Source: Methylobacterium sp. Leaf465 (GTDB taxonomy: Bacteria; Pseudomonadota; Alphaproteobacteria; Rhizobiales; Beijerinckiaceae). From it: a stretch of 64,000 nt of DNA. A program made the translations under genes and the position numbers. Location: the NCBI RefSeq assembly GCF_001424705.1, contig NZ_LMRA01000007.1:161033-225032 (forward strand), read 5' to 3'. Positions 25,831-35,135 of this stretch are shown here, piece after piece; positions within the stretch are counted from its first letter, which is position 1; every line of letters starts with the position of its first letter. Under the pieces are notes generated by a model. The model was not told where the DNA came from. It saw only the letters and a list, made by a program, of their open reading frames with translations, and did no database searches.

Positions 25831-26859
25831 CTAGGCGAAAATCATCGCGTCGGTGGGCAGGTGGACGGTGAAGGCCTTGCCCTCGTCGACCCAGCCCGGA
25901 CCGGCGGCGCCGTGGTTGATGCCGTTGGCTTCCTCGGCACTGCCGGCGAAGTGATGCTGGCCGGTCTGGGTGTTGTAGAAGCGCTCCAGGGTCAGGCCGC
26001 CGGGGGCGCCCGCATCCGCGTAGGCCTCGAAGGCCACGCCCTCGTACGTGTAGGTCGGCGCCGTCTTGAGGACCTGGTCCCGCTCGGCGACGCTCGTCGT
26101 GAAGAAGTGGGCGTTCGAGGCCGTGTCGAAGAACCGGAACACGTCCACCGTGTCGGCGCCCTGGGCCGGGGCCGCCCACGGGGTGCCCTCGTAGGTGAAC
26201 CACGGCAGCGTCTTTTCGATCTGCGCCTTCTCGGCCGTGCTCGTGGTGTAGAAGTGATCCCCCGTATGGGTGTCGTAGAACCGATAGACCGCCGTGACGG
26301 CGGTGCCGGCGACCGGGCTCGTCTGTGCCGCCGCGGCCACCACCGGGGCGGGCGGCGCACCGTACAGGGCCTGGATCCCGGCGATGTCGCCGGCCGCCAG
26401 GGTCGTGATGCCCCTGTCGAGGATGGCGTTCATCACCTCGGGCTTGGCGTCGTAATGGTCGAGGCCGAGCGCGTGGCCGATCTCGTGCAGCGCCACCAGG
26501 GAGAGATCCACGTTCTGGGTGCCGACGATGCGGGCGCCGGAGGCGTGCCAGCCCTCGCCGCTGTCGAAGGTCACCTCCGCGGACTGCATGCGCTGGCCGC
26601 TGTAGGAATAGGTGGCGTAGCCCAGGGTCTTGCCGAGCCCGTCGATCCCCCCGAGGGTGAAGTCGATCTGGGCGTTGGCCGTCGCGGCCACCTGCTGGAA
26701 GGCGATGTCGGCGGCGGCGGCCCAGGTGGCGAAGGCGGCCTGGAGGAGGCTCACGAAGCCGGTGGGGATCGTGCCATCGACGGCCCAGGTGACGGTGCCG
26801 CCGCCCGTGCCTGCCGCGCCCGTCCCCCAGCGCGGACCTTCCAGCGCATAATCCCCCAT
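25831..26859 (-). CDS. Matrixin-like zinc metalloprotease with DUF5648 repeats
   Basis: The first 165 residues form a metzincin-type protease domain with the zinc-binding motif HEIGHALGLDH (His125 first) and a likely Met-turn EVMNAIL. The C-terminal half holds three repeats of about 45 residues resembling DUF5648 (VYRFYDTHTGDHFYTTS and two relatives ending EGTPW or EGVAF). No signal peptide is visible at the ATG, so export may use a type I system, as for serralysins, but no RTX GGxGxD repeats are seen. It converges on phoB. Confidence 0.82.
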   Translation of the reverse strand: MGDYALEGPRWGTGAAGTGGGTVTWAVDGTIPTGFVSLLQAAFATWAAAADIAFQQVAATANAQIDFTLGGIDGLGKTLGYATYSYSGQRMQSAEVTFDSGEGWHASGARIVGTQNVDLSLVALHEIGHALGLDHYDAKPEVMNAILDRGITTLAAGDIAGIQALYGAPPAPVVAAAAQTSPVAGTAVTAVYRFYDTHTGDHFYTTSTAEKAQIEKTLPWFTYEGTPWAAPAQGADTVDVFRFFDTASNAHFFTTSVAERDQVLKTAPTYTYEGVAFEAYADAGAPGGLTLERFYNTQTGQHHFAGSAEEANGINHGAAGPGWVDEGKAFTVHLPTDAMIFA

Positions 26860-26951
26860 CGACCGCCCTCCCGTGCGTTCGGGCCAGGGTCGGCGGCAGA
26901 GGTTGCGAAATCCTTACCGGACCGGCCGCCACGCGTCGGGGCGGCACGTTC

Positions 26952-27764
26952 TCACACGATGCTGCGCACCACGCCGCCATCGACGCGCAGCGCCGCCCCG
27001 CTGGTGGCGCTGGCGGCCGGGCTGCAGATGTAGGCGACCATGCTGGCGACCTCCTCGACGGTGGCGAGGCGGCCGATCAGCGAGGTCGGGCGGTGCTCGG
27101 CCACGAAGGCGCGGCCGGCGGCGTCGAGGTCGACGGCGCCCCCGGTTCCGCCGTCCTGCCCCTGCGCCATGCTCTTCATGAAATCGGCGACCCCCTCGGA
27201 CAGGGTCGGCCCCGGCAGCACGCTGTTCACGGTGACGCCGCTGCCCGACACGGTCTCGGCGAGCCCCCGGGCCACGGCGAGCTGGGCGGTCTTCGTCATC
27301 CCGTAATGGACCATCTCCACCGGGATGTTCACGCCGGATTCGCTGGAGATGAAGACCACCCGGCCCCAGCCGCGCGCGACCATGCCGGGAGTGTAGGCCC
27401 GCGCCAGGCGCACGCCGCTCATCACGTTGGTCTCGAAGAACCGCTGCCAGTCCTCGTCCGGGATCTCGAAGAACGGCTTCGGCTCGAAGATGCCGGTGTT
27501 GTTCACCAGGATGTCGACGTCCGGCAGGCCGGCGACCACGCGGGCCGCCCCGTCCGGACTGGCGACGTCCCCGGGCGCCCCGATGAAGCCGGCACGGCCG
27601 GTCTCGCGCTTCAGGCGGTCGACGGCGTCGCGGACGCGGTCCTGCGTCCGCCCGTTGATCGCCACGTTGGCGCCGAGCTCGCCCAGGGCCTTGGCGATGG
27701 CGTAGCCGATGCCGCTGGTGGAGCCGCTGACGAGGGCGCGCTTGCCGGACAGGTCGAGGTTCAT
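26952..27764 (-). CDS. SDR family oxidoreductase
   Basis: A 270-residue short-chain dehydrogenase. The cofactor motif GSTSGIG, the NNTG variant of the NNAG motif, and the catalytic Ser140/141, Tyr154 and Lys158 (HYGMTK) are visible. It ends with SGAALRVDGGVVRSI. The substrate is unknown. It lies 75 bases downstream of a drug-efflux gene on the same strand and is likely co-transcribed with it. Confidence 0.9.
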   Translation of the reverse strand: MNLDLSGKRALVSGSTSGIGYAIAKALGELGANVAINGRTQDRVRDAVDRLKRETGRAGFIGAPGDVASPDGAARVVAGLPDVDILVNNTGIFEPKPFFEIPDEDWQRFFETNVMSGVRLARAYTPGMVARGWGRVVFISSESGVNIPVEMVHYGMTKTAQLAVARGLAETVSGSGVTVNSVLPGPTLSEGVADFMKSMAQGQDGGTGGAVDLDAAGRAFVAEHRPTSLIGRLATVEEVASMVAYICSPAASATSGAALRVDGGVVRSIV

Positions 27765-27838
27765 GGGATCGTCCTTCGGAGAGGCACTGATCCGGGTCAA
27801 CGCACAGGTCGGGCCCTGGTGCGATCGCGGCGGATGCG

Positions 27839-29335
27839 TCAGGCGCGGGGCTGGCGCCGCAGGACGCTGGTCACCGCCCCGAGGCTCGCCAGCGCGACGG
27901 CGCACCACAGGGTCGCGGTCACCGGCCCGGCCGGCGGGCCGCCCTGGTGCAGGCCGAAGATCACCGCCACCAGGGCCGCGCCGAAGGATTGCCCGGTGAG
28001 GCGGGCGGTGGACTGCATCCCGCTCGCCCCGCCGCTGCGGTCCCGCGGGGCGCTGGTGATGATGACCTTGTTGTTGGGCGACTGGAACAACCCGAAGCCG
28101 AGGCCGCACAGGGTCAGGCGCCAGGCGATGTCGGGATGCGACGCGCCCGCGGGGAGGAGGGCCGTCGCCGTCAGGCCGGTGGCCATCAGGGCGAGGCCGA
28201 GGCCGCCGAGCAGTCCCGGGGCGTAGCGGTCGGCGAGGCGCCCCGAGATCGGGGCCATCAGGGCGATGGCCAGGGGCCACGGCGTCATCAGGAAGCCGGT
28301 CTGGGTCTCGGAGAGGTGCAGGACGTCCTGGAAGTAGAAGGGCAGGGCGACGTAGGCCATCATCTGGGCCGCGAAGGAGGCGACCGAGCTCGCCATCGAC
28401 AGGGCGAAGGCGGGAATCCGCAGGAGGTCGACGGGCAGGAGCGGGCGCGCCAGCCGGGTCTGGGTCCGGACGAACACCGCGCCGATCGCCAGGGCCGCCC
28501 CGATCTCGGCCAGCGCCACGCCGCGGGTCGCCGGGTCGCCGAGGCCGTCGACCCCGATGATGAGGAGCCCGAAGGTCACGGCGTTGAGGAGGGCGCTGCG
28601 GAGGTCGAAGCGCCCGCCGCTCCGGGGCGTCACCGGGAGGGTGCGGGCCCCCACCGTCAGGGCGATCAGCCCCACCGGCAGGTTGACCAGGAACAGCCAG
28701 GGCCAGCTCGCCACCGACAGGATGGCGGCCGCCACCGTCGGACCGGCGGCGGAGGCCATGGCCACCACCAGGGCGATGTTGCCGACGCCGCGCCCGATCA
28801 TCCGCTGCGGGTAGATGAAGCGCACCAGGGCGGTGTTCACGCTCATGATGCCGGCGGCCCCGAGCCCCTGCGCGATCCGCGCGGCCACCAGGGCTTCGAA
28901 GCTGGGGGCGAAGGCGCAGGCGACGGACGCCGCCGTGAACACGGCGAGACCGGCGAGGTAGATCCGGCGATAGCCCAGGATGTCGCCCAGGGCGGCCAGG
29001 GGCAGCAGGGCGGCCGTCACCGCGATCTGGAAGCTGTTGGTCACGAAGATCGCCGCGGAGGGCGCGACCCCGAGGTCCTTGGCCATCACCGGCAGGGCGA
29101 CGTTGACGATGGCGCCGTCGAGGACCGCCATGGTCATGGCGAGGCCGATCGCGAGGAGCGCCAGCATGCGTTCGCGCACCGGAATGCCGTCCAGTCCGGG
29201 CTCGGGCGGTGTCCGGGGCGAGAGATCCTGGTGCGGGAGATCTTGACCCTGGGAGGGATCCTGATCCCGGGACGTCGTCCGGTCCGGGGAGGAAGGTCGG
29301 CCGCGCGGATCCGGGCCGGGAACGTCGGTGGTCAT
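27839..29335 (-). CDS. MFS transporter, DHA2 (14-helix drug efflux) type
   Basis: The 498 residues begin with a 50-residue polar extension, then about 14 membrane segments. The DHA2 motif is visible as LDGAIVNVALPVMAKDLG. Other family patterns are GAAGIMSVNTALVRFIYP and LVNLPVGLIAL. It probably exports a drug or metabolite by proton antiport. A later start at the Met before the first helix is possible. Confidence 0.88.
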   Translation of the reverse strand: MTTDVPGPDPRGRPSSPDRTTSRDQDPSQGQDLPHQDLSPRTPPEPGLDGIPVRERMLALLAIGLAMTMAVLDGAIVNVALPVMAKDLGVAPSAAIFVTNSFQIAVTAALLPLAALGDILGYRRIYLAGLAVFTAASVACAFAPSFEALVAARIAQGLGAAGIMSVNTALVRFIYPQRMIGRGVGNIALVVAMASAAGPTVAAAILSVASWPWLFLVNLPVGLIALTVGARTLPVTPRSGGRFDLRSALLNAVTFGLLIIGVDGLGDPATRGVALAEIGAALAIGAVFVRTQTRLARPLLPVDLLRIPAFALSMASSVASFAAQMMAYVALPFYFQDVLHLSETQTGFLMTPWPLAIALMAPISGRLADRYAPGLLGGLGLALMATGLTATALLPAGASHPDIAWRLTLCGLGFGLFQSPNNKVIITSAPRDRSGGASGMQSTARLTGQSFGAALVAVIFGLHQGGPPAGPVTATLWCAVALASLGAVTSVLRRQPRA

Positions 29336-29482
29336 GGCCGAGCCCTGGGACGCCGGGCCGGAAACCGCAAGGGCCGGGGAAACGCGGCGTGTCGTTTGTC
29401 ACCGGGATCGGGCGACGCTGGTGCGGAACCTGCGCTATGTCAGCCCAGTGCGTAGGATTGCGCGCCGTTGCCGGGACCCCAC

Positions 29483-30502
29483 ATGGACGCGCTCCTCAAA
29501 CTCTCCGCCCTGCTGCTGGCGGCCCTGCTGTCCGTGGCGCCCGCCGCCGCCCAGCCGACCGCCAACGACACGGCGCCCCTCGGCATCGCCCTGGAGGGCT
29601 TCGCCTACCCGTACCCGGTCTTCTATCTCGAGCGGATGCGCGACGGCGAGCGCCAGCGCCTCGCCTACATGGACGTGCCCGCGGAGGGACAGGCCAACGG
29701 CCGGACCGTCCTGCTGCTGCACGGGCGCAACTTCCCGTCGAGCTACTGGCAGCCGGTGATCCAGGCCCTGACCCGCGCGGGCTACCGGGTGCTGGCCCCG
29801 GACCAGCTCGGCTTCGGCAAGTCGGCCAAGCCCGTGGGGCCCTACACCTTCGACGCCATGGCGGCCGACACCGTGGCGCTGCTCGACTCCCTCGGCCTGG
29901 CGCGGGTCGACGTGGTGGCCCATTCCATGGGGGGGATGCTGGCGGTGCGCCTCGCGCGCAATGCCCCGACCCGGGTCAACAGCCTCGTCCTCGAAGCGCC
30001 GATCGGCCTGGAGGATTACCGGTTCACGGTGCCGCCGGTCTCCGACGCCACCCTGCTGCGCCTGGAGGGCGACGCCACGGCGGAGTCCTACCGCCGCCAG
30101 CTGATGACGAACTACGCCCTGTCGCTGCCGGCCTCCGCCATCGAACCCTTCGTGTCGCTGCGCGAGCGGGTGAAGGGCTCGGGCGAGTATCCGCGCTGGC
30201 TGCAGTCCTTCGTCAATGCCTACCAGGCGATCTGGGGGCAGCCGGTGGTGCACGAGATCCCGCTGCTCCCGGTCCCGACCCTCTTCATCATGGGCGAGAA
30301 CGACCACAACGCCCCCGGCAAGCCCTTCGCGCCGGAAGCCCTCCGGGCCGGGATGGGGCGCAATGCCGAGCACGCGCGGACGCTGGCCGGCCGGATGCCG
30401 AACGGCCGCGCCGTGGTGCTGCCCGGCATCGGGCACCTCGTCCACATGGAGGCGACGGACCAGTTCAACAGCCTGACGCTCGAATTCCTCGACGGCCACT
30501 GA
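29483..30502 (+). CDS. Secreted alpha/beta hydrolase
   Basis: A 339-residue hydrolase with a signal peptide (LLKLSALLLAALLSVAPAAA). The oxyanion region LLLHGRNF, the nucleophile elbow AHSMGG (Ser148), the acid in GENDHNAPG and the His in GIGHLVHME complete a catalytic triad. The ATG at 29483 was preferred over a TTG five codons upstream. The substrate is unknown. The dehydrogenase gene follows 30 bases later. Confidence 0.9.
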   Translation: MDALLKLSALLLAALLSVAPAAAQPTANDTAPLGIALEGFAYPYPVFYLERMRDGERQRLAYMDVPAEGQANGRTVLLLHGRNFPSSYWQPVIQALTRAGYRVLAPDQLGFGKSAKPVGPYTFDAMAADTVALLDSLGLARVDVVAHSMGGMLAVRLARNAPTRVNSLVLEAPIGLEDYRFTVPPVSDATLLRLEGDATAESYRRQLMTNYALSLPASAIEPFVSLRERVKGSGEYPRWLQSFVNAYQAIWGQPVVHEIPLLPVPTLFIMGENDHNAPGKPFAPEALRAGMGRNAEHARTLAGRMPNGRAVVLPGIGHLVHMEATDQFNSLTLEFLDGH

Positions 30503-30532
30503 GTGCCGGGCCACCACGACGGGAGAGACGAC

Positions 30533-31414
30533 ATGAGCGTGCGCATGGATGTCGGCGTGATCGGCCTCGGACGGATGGGCCGCGGCATGGCGGCGAGCCT
30601 GGTCCGGGCCGGGCACAGGGTCCGGGTCTGGAACCGCTCAGCCGGCGCGGCCGACGGGCTCGACGGGGTGGTCCCGGTGGCGAGCGCCGCCGAGGCCTTC
30701 GCCGGGGATGCGGCCATCACCATGCTGGCCGACGACGCGGCCCTGCGGGCGGTGATCGTGGAGGGCGGCCTCCTCGACGGCCCCGGGCGCCCGGGCCTGC
30801 ATCTCTCGATGAGCACGATCTCGGTGGTCCTGGCGCAGGAGCTCGCCGCCATCCACGCCCGCGCCGGCGTGCCCTACATCGCCGCTCCGGTCTTCGGACG
30901 TCCGGACGTCGCCGAGGCCGGAGCCCTGAACATCGTGGCGGCCGGAGATCCGGACGCGATTGCGCGGGCCCAGCCGCTCCTCGACGCCCTGGGCGCCCGG
31001 ACCTGGGGCTTCGGGACCGAGCCGCACCGGGCCAACGCGGTGAAGCTTGCGGGCAACTTCATGCTGATCGCGGCGATCGAGGCCATGGGCGAGGCGTCCG
31101 CCCTGGCCGAGGGCCACGGGGTGACGGGGGCCGACCTCCTCGACCTCCTGACGAACACCCTGTTCGCTTCCCCCGTCTACAAGAACTACGGCGCGCTCAT
31201 CGCGGCCCGGCGCTACGAGCCGCCGGGGTTCAACCTCAAGCTCGGCGCCAAGGATGTCGGCCTGGCGCTCTCCGCGGCCGGGGCCGCCGGGGTGCCGATG
31301 CCCTTCGCCAGCGTGCTGCGCGACAACCTCATCGAGGCGATGGGCCACGGCGACGCCGAGAAGGACCTCGCGGCCCTCGCCGAGGTCGCCCGCCGGCGGG
31401 GCCGGACGGCCTGA
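30533..31414 (+). CDS. NAD(P)-dependent beta-hydroxyacid dehydrogenase family protein
   Basis: A 293-residue member of the 3-hydroxyisobutyrate/6-phosphogluconate dehydrogenase superfamily. The N-terminal Rossmann motif GVIGLGRMGRGMA, the substrate loop LSMSTIS, and the catalytic Lys/Asn region AVKLAGNF are visible, followed by an all-helical C-terminal domain. A GGGAGAG site precedes the ATG. It may reduce a semialdehyde or similar compound; no specific substrate is indicated. Confidence 0.88.
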   Translation: MSVRMDVGVIGLGRMGRGMAASLVRAGHRVRVWNRSAGAADGLDGVVPVASAAEAFAGDAAITMLADDAALRAVIVEGGLLDGPGRPGLHLSMSTISVVLAQELAAIHARAGVPYIAAPVFGRPDVAEAGALNIVAAGDPDAIARAQPLLDALGARTWGFGTEPHRANAVKLAGNFMLIAAIEAMGEASALAEGHGVTGADLLDLLTNTLFASPVYKNYGALIAARRYEPPGFNLKLGAKDVGLALSAAGAAGVPMPFASVLRDNLIEAMGHGDAEKDLAALAEVARRRGRTA

Positions 31415-31429
31415 GGGCGGTTTCCGCCT

Positions 31430-31786
31430 TCAGCGGAAGACGAAGAGCGACACGCCGACCACCACCGGCACCAGGGCGGCGAGGCCGATGAACAGCGGCA
31501 TGACCCAGCCGCCGCCGGTCTCCGGCCTCGCGGCCTCCCGCGCCTTCGGCGGCGCGGCCTCGGTCTTCCGGGCGAGCGCCACGCGGGCATGCGAGGGGGC
31601 GTTGCCGGCCGCCTCGTCGTCGGTGCCAAGCTGCGACAGGCCGGGGTCGTACTGGGCGATCTTGTCCCCGGTCCGGCCGCTGTCGATGTCCGCCTTCAGC
31701 ATGGCGGTGGTGGGCCGGTCGGATTCGGGCGGCGTCGCGACCGCGAGGTTGCCCGGGGACGGGGGTGTTTCGGATCGTAAGGTCAT
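31430..31786 (-). CDS. Hypothetical protein with C-terminal membrane helix
   Basis: A 118-residue protein with a polar N-terminus (MLKADIDSGRTGDKIAQYDP) and a single C-terminal membrane helix (VMPLFIGLAALVPVVVGVS). It would be tail-anchored with most of the chain in the cytoplasm. A GGAG site precedes the ATG. No family is recognised. It converges on the dehydrogenase gene. Confidence 0.7.
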   Translation of the reverse strand: MTLRSETPPSPGNLAVATPPESDRPTTAMLKADIDSGRTGDKIAQYDPGLSQLGTDDEAAGNAPSHARVALARKTEAAPPKAREAARPETGGGWVMPLFIGLAALVPVVVGVSLFVFR

Positions 31787-31929
31787 GGGGGGCTCCGTGT
31801 CCGGGGGCGGACCTGTGGGGAGGCAACGCGCCATGGCCTCGCCCGTTCGTCGCCCGCTCTGACGCAGCACCGCGCCACGCCTCGGGGGCCCAAGCCGCGC
31901 CACGGGCGAAAATCGCGTCCCCGTCCGGG

Positions 31930-32333
31930 GTGACCGGGGTCCGGCCCCTGTGCTTTCGGCGGGAGAGCGCGGCATCGGCCCGGGTCACGAGCCTGTCGCC
32001 GGACTCGCCCGCCCGGAGGGCCGCGATCCCGCAGGAACAGGCCCGGGCGCCGACGACGGGCAGGGGCGTCCAGCGCGCCGTCGGGGCGCAACCGGTTGTC
32101 GAGGCCGGTGAGCAGACCGGTGCGGGCCAGGCGCTCGACGGGAAGGACGCACCGGAGACGGCCCGCAGCGTGGCGCGGTCCTCCAGTGCGGACCACGCTT
32201 CGACGATTTCCCGGAACGCCTCCGTCGCGCGGACGTCCGGCAGGATCGCGTCGATCCGGTCGATGACGGCCCGCCCCCAGGGCGTGCGCGCGCCCAACAC
32301 CCGGCTGAAGCGTGGGGCCGGATTCTCTGTCAT
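31930..32333 (-). pseudogene. Decayed GGDEF (diguanylate cyclase) gene
   Basis: Pieces of a GGDEF protein can be read in two frames. The first frame begins MTENPAPRFSRVLGARTPWG. A second frame then gives VERLARTGLLTGLDNRLRPD, matching the LTGLxNR start of the domain. The first frame resumes with RLVTRADAALSRRKHRGR, matching the ADxALYxAKxxGR end. The central part with the GGDEF signature is missing. This points to at least one frameshift plus an internal deletion, so the gene should be inactive. Confidence 0.75.
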
Positions 32334-32345
32334 GGGCCACCCGAT

Positions 32346-32513
32346 CTAGGGCCGGGGCTCGCCCAGCGCCCGGGCGGAGGAGGCCGCGATGTCGGCGTGA
32401 CCGATCACGTCGTCGAGGCGTCCGTTCTGGAACATCCGGAAGGCCTCGTCGAACGCGGAATGCCCCTGCGGCGCGCCCGCGCCCTGCGGGATCGGGGCGA
32501 TGGCGGGCCCCAT
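32346..32513 (-). pseudogene. Short ORF remnant behind the Lrp-type regulator
   Basis: A 55-codon ORF starts MGPAIAPIPQGAG and ends GEPRP. The same frame stays open upstream, back to the stop of the Lrp-type gene. The visible part looks like a C-terminal fragment (FDEAFRMFQNGRLDDVIGH). No family is recognised. It lies between an intact regulator and the GGDEF remnant, so it is probably debris. Confidence 0.35.
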
Positions 32514-32585
32514 GGACCGGTTGCGCAGGACGCTGGTGCGCAGCTCCGGATGCTCCGTGAGCAGGCTTCGCAGCCAGAGGGCCCC

Positions 32586-33074
32586 TCAGCGCCGAAGATG
32601 GCCGAGGGGCAGGGCGGTCGTGTACTTCACCTGTCCCAGGGCGAAGCTGGAGCGGATGCTCGCGACGCCGGGAATTCGGGTGAGGTAATCGAGCACGAGC
32701 TTCTGGAACTGGCCCAGATCCTCCACCACGACGCGCAGCATGTAATCGGCCTCGCCGCTCATCAGGTAGCACTCCATCACCTCGGGACGGTGGCGCACCG
32801 CCTCGTCGAAGGCCGTGAGCGCGGTCTGGGTCTGTTTCTCCAGCGTGACGTGGACGAAGACGTTGACCGGCAGCCCGAGGGCGATCGGATCGGCCACCGC
32901 GACGGAGCGCTGGATGACGCCGCTGGCCTTCAGGTCGTTGACCCGGCGCCAGCACGGCGAGGTCGAGAGCCCGACCTCCTGCGCCAGCTCGGCGACGCTG
33001 ATCTCGCTGTCCCGTTGCAGGCGTTCGAGGATGCGCAGGGAGGCGTCATCCAGCATGATCGACCGCGGCGGCAT
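32586..33074 (-). CDS. Lrp/AsnC family transcriptional regulator
   Basis: A 162-residue regulator with an N-terminal winged helix (DDASLRILERLQRDSEISVA, LSTSPCWRRVNDL) and a C-terminal RAM ligand domain (VMECYLMSGEADYMLRVVV). The ATG at 33074 was chosen because GGGGAC lies about 6 bases upstream; an upstream ATG at 33098 is possible. It is divergent from an EamA-type exporter, a common pairing in which the regulator responds to an amino acid. Confidence 0.93.
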   Translation of the reverse strand: MPPRSIMLDDASLRILERLQRDSEISVAELAQEVGLSTSPCWRRVNDLKASGVIQRSVAVADPIALGLPVNVFVHVTLEKQTQTALTAFDEAVRHRPEVMECYLMSGEADYMLRVVVEDLGQFQKLVLDYLTRIPGVASIRSSFALGQVKYTTALPLGHLRR

Positions 33075-33111
33075 GATCTGTCCCCAAACCGGATGCATGC
33101 GGCATCTTTTG

Positions 33112-33141
33112 CCGATTGTACCGGTCTAACCGGAGAATCGG
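33112..33141. promoter_or_regulatory. Palindrome in the Lrp/EamA divergent promoter
   Basis: Nested inverted repeats CCGATT...AATCGG and CCGGT...ACCGG share one centre in a 30-base site, 38 bases before the Lrp start. A dimeric or octameric Lrp-type protein is the likely ligand. Confidence 0.6.
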
Positions 33142-33216
33142 AACGAACATACCGCCGAGCGGGACATAAACATCCTGGGCCGCGGCCTCGTCCGCGATCT
33201 GTCCGCGGACCCCCTC

Positions 33217-34185
33217 ATGGTCAATTCCTTCTCCCCACCCTTGGCCTCGCCACCCTTGGTCTCGCCACCCTTGGTCTCGCCACCCTTGGCGCCGGCCCAT
33301 CCCCGCATCCGGGTTCCGACGGGGGCCTGGCTCGGCCTGATGGTGCTGCTCTGGGGCCTGAGCTGGCCGGCGATGAAGCTCTGCCTCGACGCCGCGCCGC
33401 CCCTCTGGCTCGCGGCCCTGCGCTTTTCCAGCGCCGGGGCGGTCCTGTTCGGGCTCCTCGGCCTCGCCGGCCGCCTGCGCTGGCCGCCCCGGGCCGACTG
33501 GCCGGTGCTCGCCAGCGTCGGGCTCCTGCAGATGATGGCCTTCACGGCCCTCGGCCTGATCGCGATGCGCCACACCGATGCGGGCCGGGCGGCGCTGCTG
33601 GCCTACACGACGCCGATCTGGGTCCTGCTCGGCGCCGGCTTGGTGCTGCGCGAGCGCCCGTCGCGCCGGCAGGGCGTCGCGATCCTGCTCGGCCTCGTGG
33701 GCGTCGCCGTGGTTTGCTCGCCGATGGGCATGGATTGGACCGATCCCGACGTGCTCCTCGGCAACGGCCTGCTGCTCGTCTGCGCCCTCTGCTGGGCCGG
33801 GGTCATCCTGCATGTCCGCCGCCACCGCTGGCGCGCGCATCCCCTCGACCTCGCGCCCTGGCAGATGCTGCTGGCGGCGGTCCCGCTCGCCGTCGCCGCC
33901 TTCGCGGTGGAGGGGCCGCTCGCCGTCGCGTGGTCGCCACGCCTCGTCGGGCTCCTGGTCTTCATCGGGCCTGTGGCGACGTCGCTCTGCTTCGTGATCT
34001 TCGCGACGATCGGCCGGCGCATCGACAGCTTCACCATGGCGAACGCCACCCTCGGGGTTCCGGCGGTGGGTCTCCTGTCCTCCGCCCTGCTGCTGGGCGA
34101 GCGCCTCGGCCCTGCCCTGCTCGTCGGCCTCGGCTGTCTCGCCGCCGCCCTGGTCACAGCGGCGCAGGATGCGCGCCGCGCCTGA
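33217..34185 (+). CDS. EamA/DMT family transporter
   Basis: A 322-residue integral membrane protein with about ten helices in two EamA repeats (WGLSWPAMKLCLDAAPPLWL and CWAGVILHVRRH in the second). It probably exports amino acids or related metabolites. The N-terminus contains a Ser/Pro repeat from four near-identical 15-base units (CACCCTTGGTCTCGC and variants), so the true start may lie after it. It is divergent from the Lrp-type gene. Confidence 0.88.
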   Translation: MVNSFSPPLASPPLVSPPLVSPPLAPAHPRIRVPTGAWLGLMVLLWGLSWPAMKLCLDAAPPLWLAALRFSSAGAVLFGLLGLAGRLRWPPRADWPVLASVGLLQMMAFTALGLIAMRHTDAGRAALLAYTTPIWVLLGAGLVLRERPSRRQGVAILLGLVGVAVVCSPMGMDWTDPDVLLGNGLLLVCALCWAGVILHVRRHRWRAHPLDLAPWQMLLAAVPLAVAAFAVEGPLAVAWSPRLVGLLVFIGPVATSLCFVIFATIGRRIDSFTMANATLGVPAVGLLSSALLLGERLGPALLVGLGCLAAALVTAAQDARRA

Positions 34186-34293
34186 CCCGGACCGGTCGAG
34201 TCCATCCCGGACCCTCGCCCGCGCGGCCCCTCGGCCGGAGGCAGGGGCCGGATCTGGTCCCACTCGTGCTTCCGGAGCCGCGACGGGCACGGG

Positions 34294-35022
34294 ATGGATC
34301 GACGCGACATGCAGGACGACGAGACGCGGGTGGAGAGCCGAGACCGGGTGGGCTCGATCTGCCGCTCCCTGCGCCGGGCGATCGTCGAGCGGGCGATCAT
34401 GCCCGGCGACCGCCTGCCCGAAGATGCGCTGGGCGAGCGCTTCGGCGTCAGCCGTACCATCGCCCGCCAGGCCCTCGGGCAACTGGCGGGGGAGGGGCTG
34501 GTGGAACTGCGGCGCAACCGCATCGCCGTGGTGGCGACTCCGAGCTGGGCGGAGGCGCGCGACACCTTCGACGTGCGCATCAGCCTGGAGCGCCTCGTGG
34601 TCGCGCGCCTCGCCGGGCAGCTGACGCCCGCGCAGCAGGCGGCGCTCCACGCGCACATCGCCCGGGAGGAGGCGGCGCAGGGCGGGGCCGACGGCGCCTC
34701 GATCCGCCTCGCCACCGAGTTCCACCTGCTGCTCGCCCAGATGACCGGCAGCCCGGTGCTGGAGCGCTACGTGGCCGAGCTCGGCTACCGCTGCGCCCTG
34801 GTGCTCTCGCTCTACAGCCGGCCGCATTCCGCCGAATGCGGGGTCGCTGAGCACCGCGCCCTCGCCGCCGCCCTGATCGCGGGCGACCCCGCGCGGGCCG
34901 TGGCGCTGATGGACCACCACCTCGACGCGGTGGCCGAGCGGGCGCGCATCGTCGCCGCCCCGCCGCGCGAGCGCGACCTCGGCCGCCTGCTCGCCCCCTA
35001 TATCGAGCCCGTGGGCGGCTGA
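34294..35022 (+). CDS. GntR family regulator, FCD domain
   Basis: A 242-residue regulator with a GntR winged helix (SLRRAIVERAIMPGDRLPE, FGVSRTIARQALGQLAGEGL) and a helical FCD effector domain with metal-binding-type His residues (FHLLLAQMTG, EHRALAAALIAGD). Members bind organic acids. The adjacent divergent promoter holds a matching palindrome, so the neighbouring NTF2-like gene and ABC operon are probable targets. Confidence 0.92.
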   Translation: MDRRDMQDDETRVESRDRVGSICRSLRRAIVERAIMPGDRLPEDALGERFGVSRTIARQALGQLAGEGLVELRRNRIAVVATPSWAEARDTFDVRISLERLVVARLAGQLTPAQQAALHAHIAREEAAQGGADGASIRLATEFHLLLAQMTGSPVLERYVAELGYRCALVLSLYSRPHSAECGVAEHRALAAALIAGDPARAVALMDHHLDAVAERARIVAAPPRERDLGRLLAPYIEPVGG

Positions 35023-35135
35023 GCGCCCCTCGCGTCGAATCCGTCTGATCCCTTCGGCCTGGCGGAACGGGGCTTCGCGCGAGCGCCGCGCCGGCTCGGC
35101 GATCCGGGCGCCGCTTCGCTCGCGCGCAGCCTGCT

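Noticed and set aside
24206..26980. Minus-strand ORF extending the metalloprotease through phoU and phoB
   Set aside because: The long frame is a shadow across phoU, phoB and the protease region; the protease has its own start and stop in another frame.
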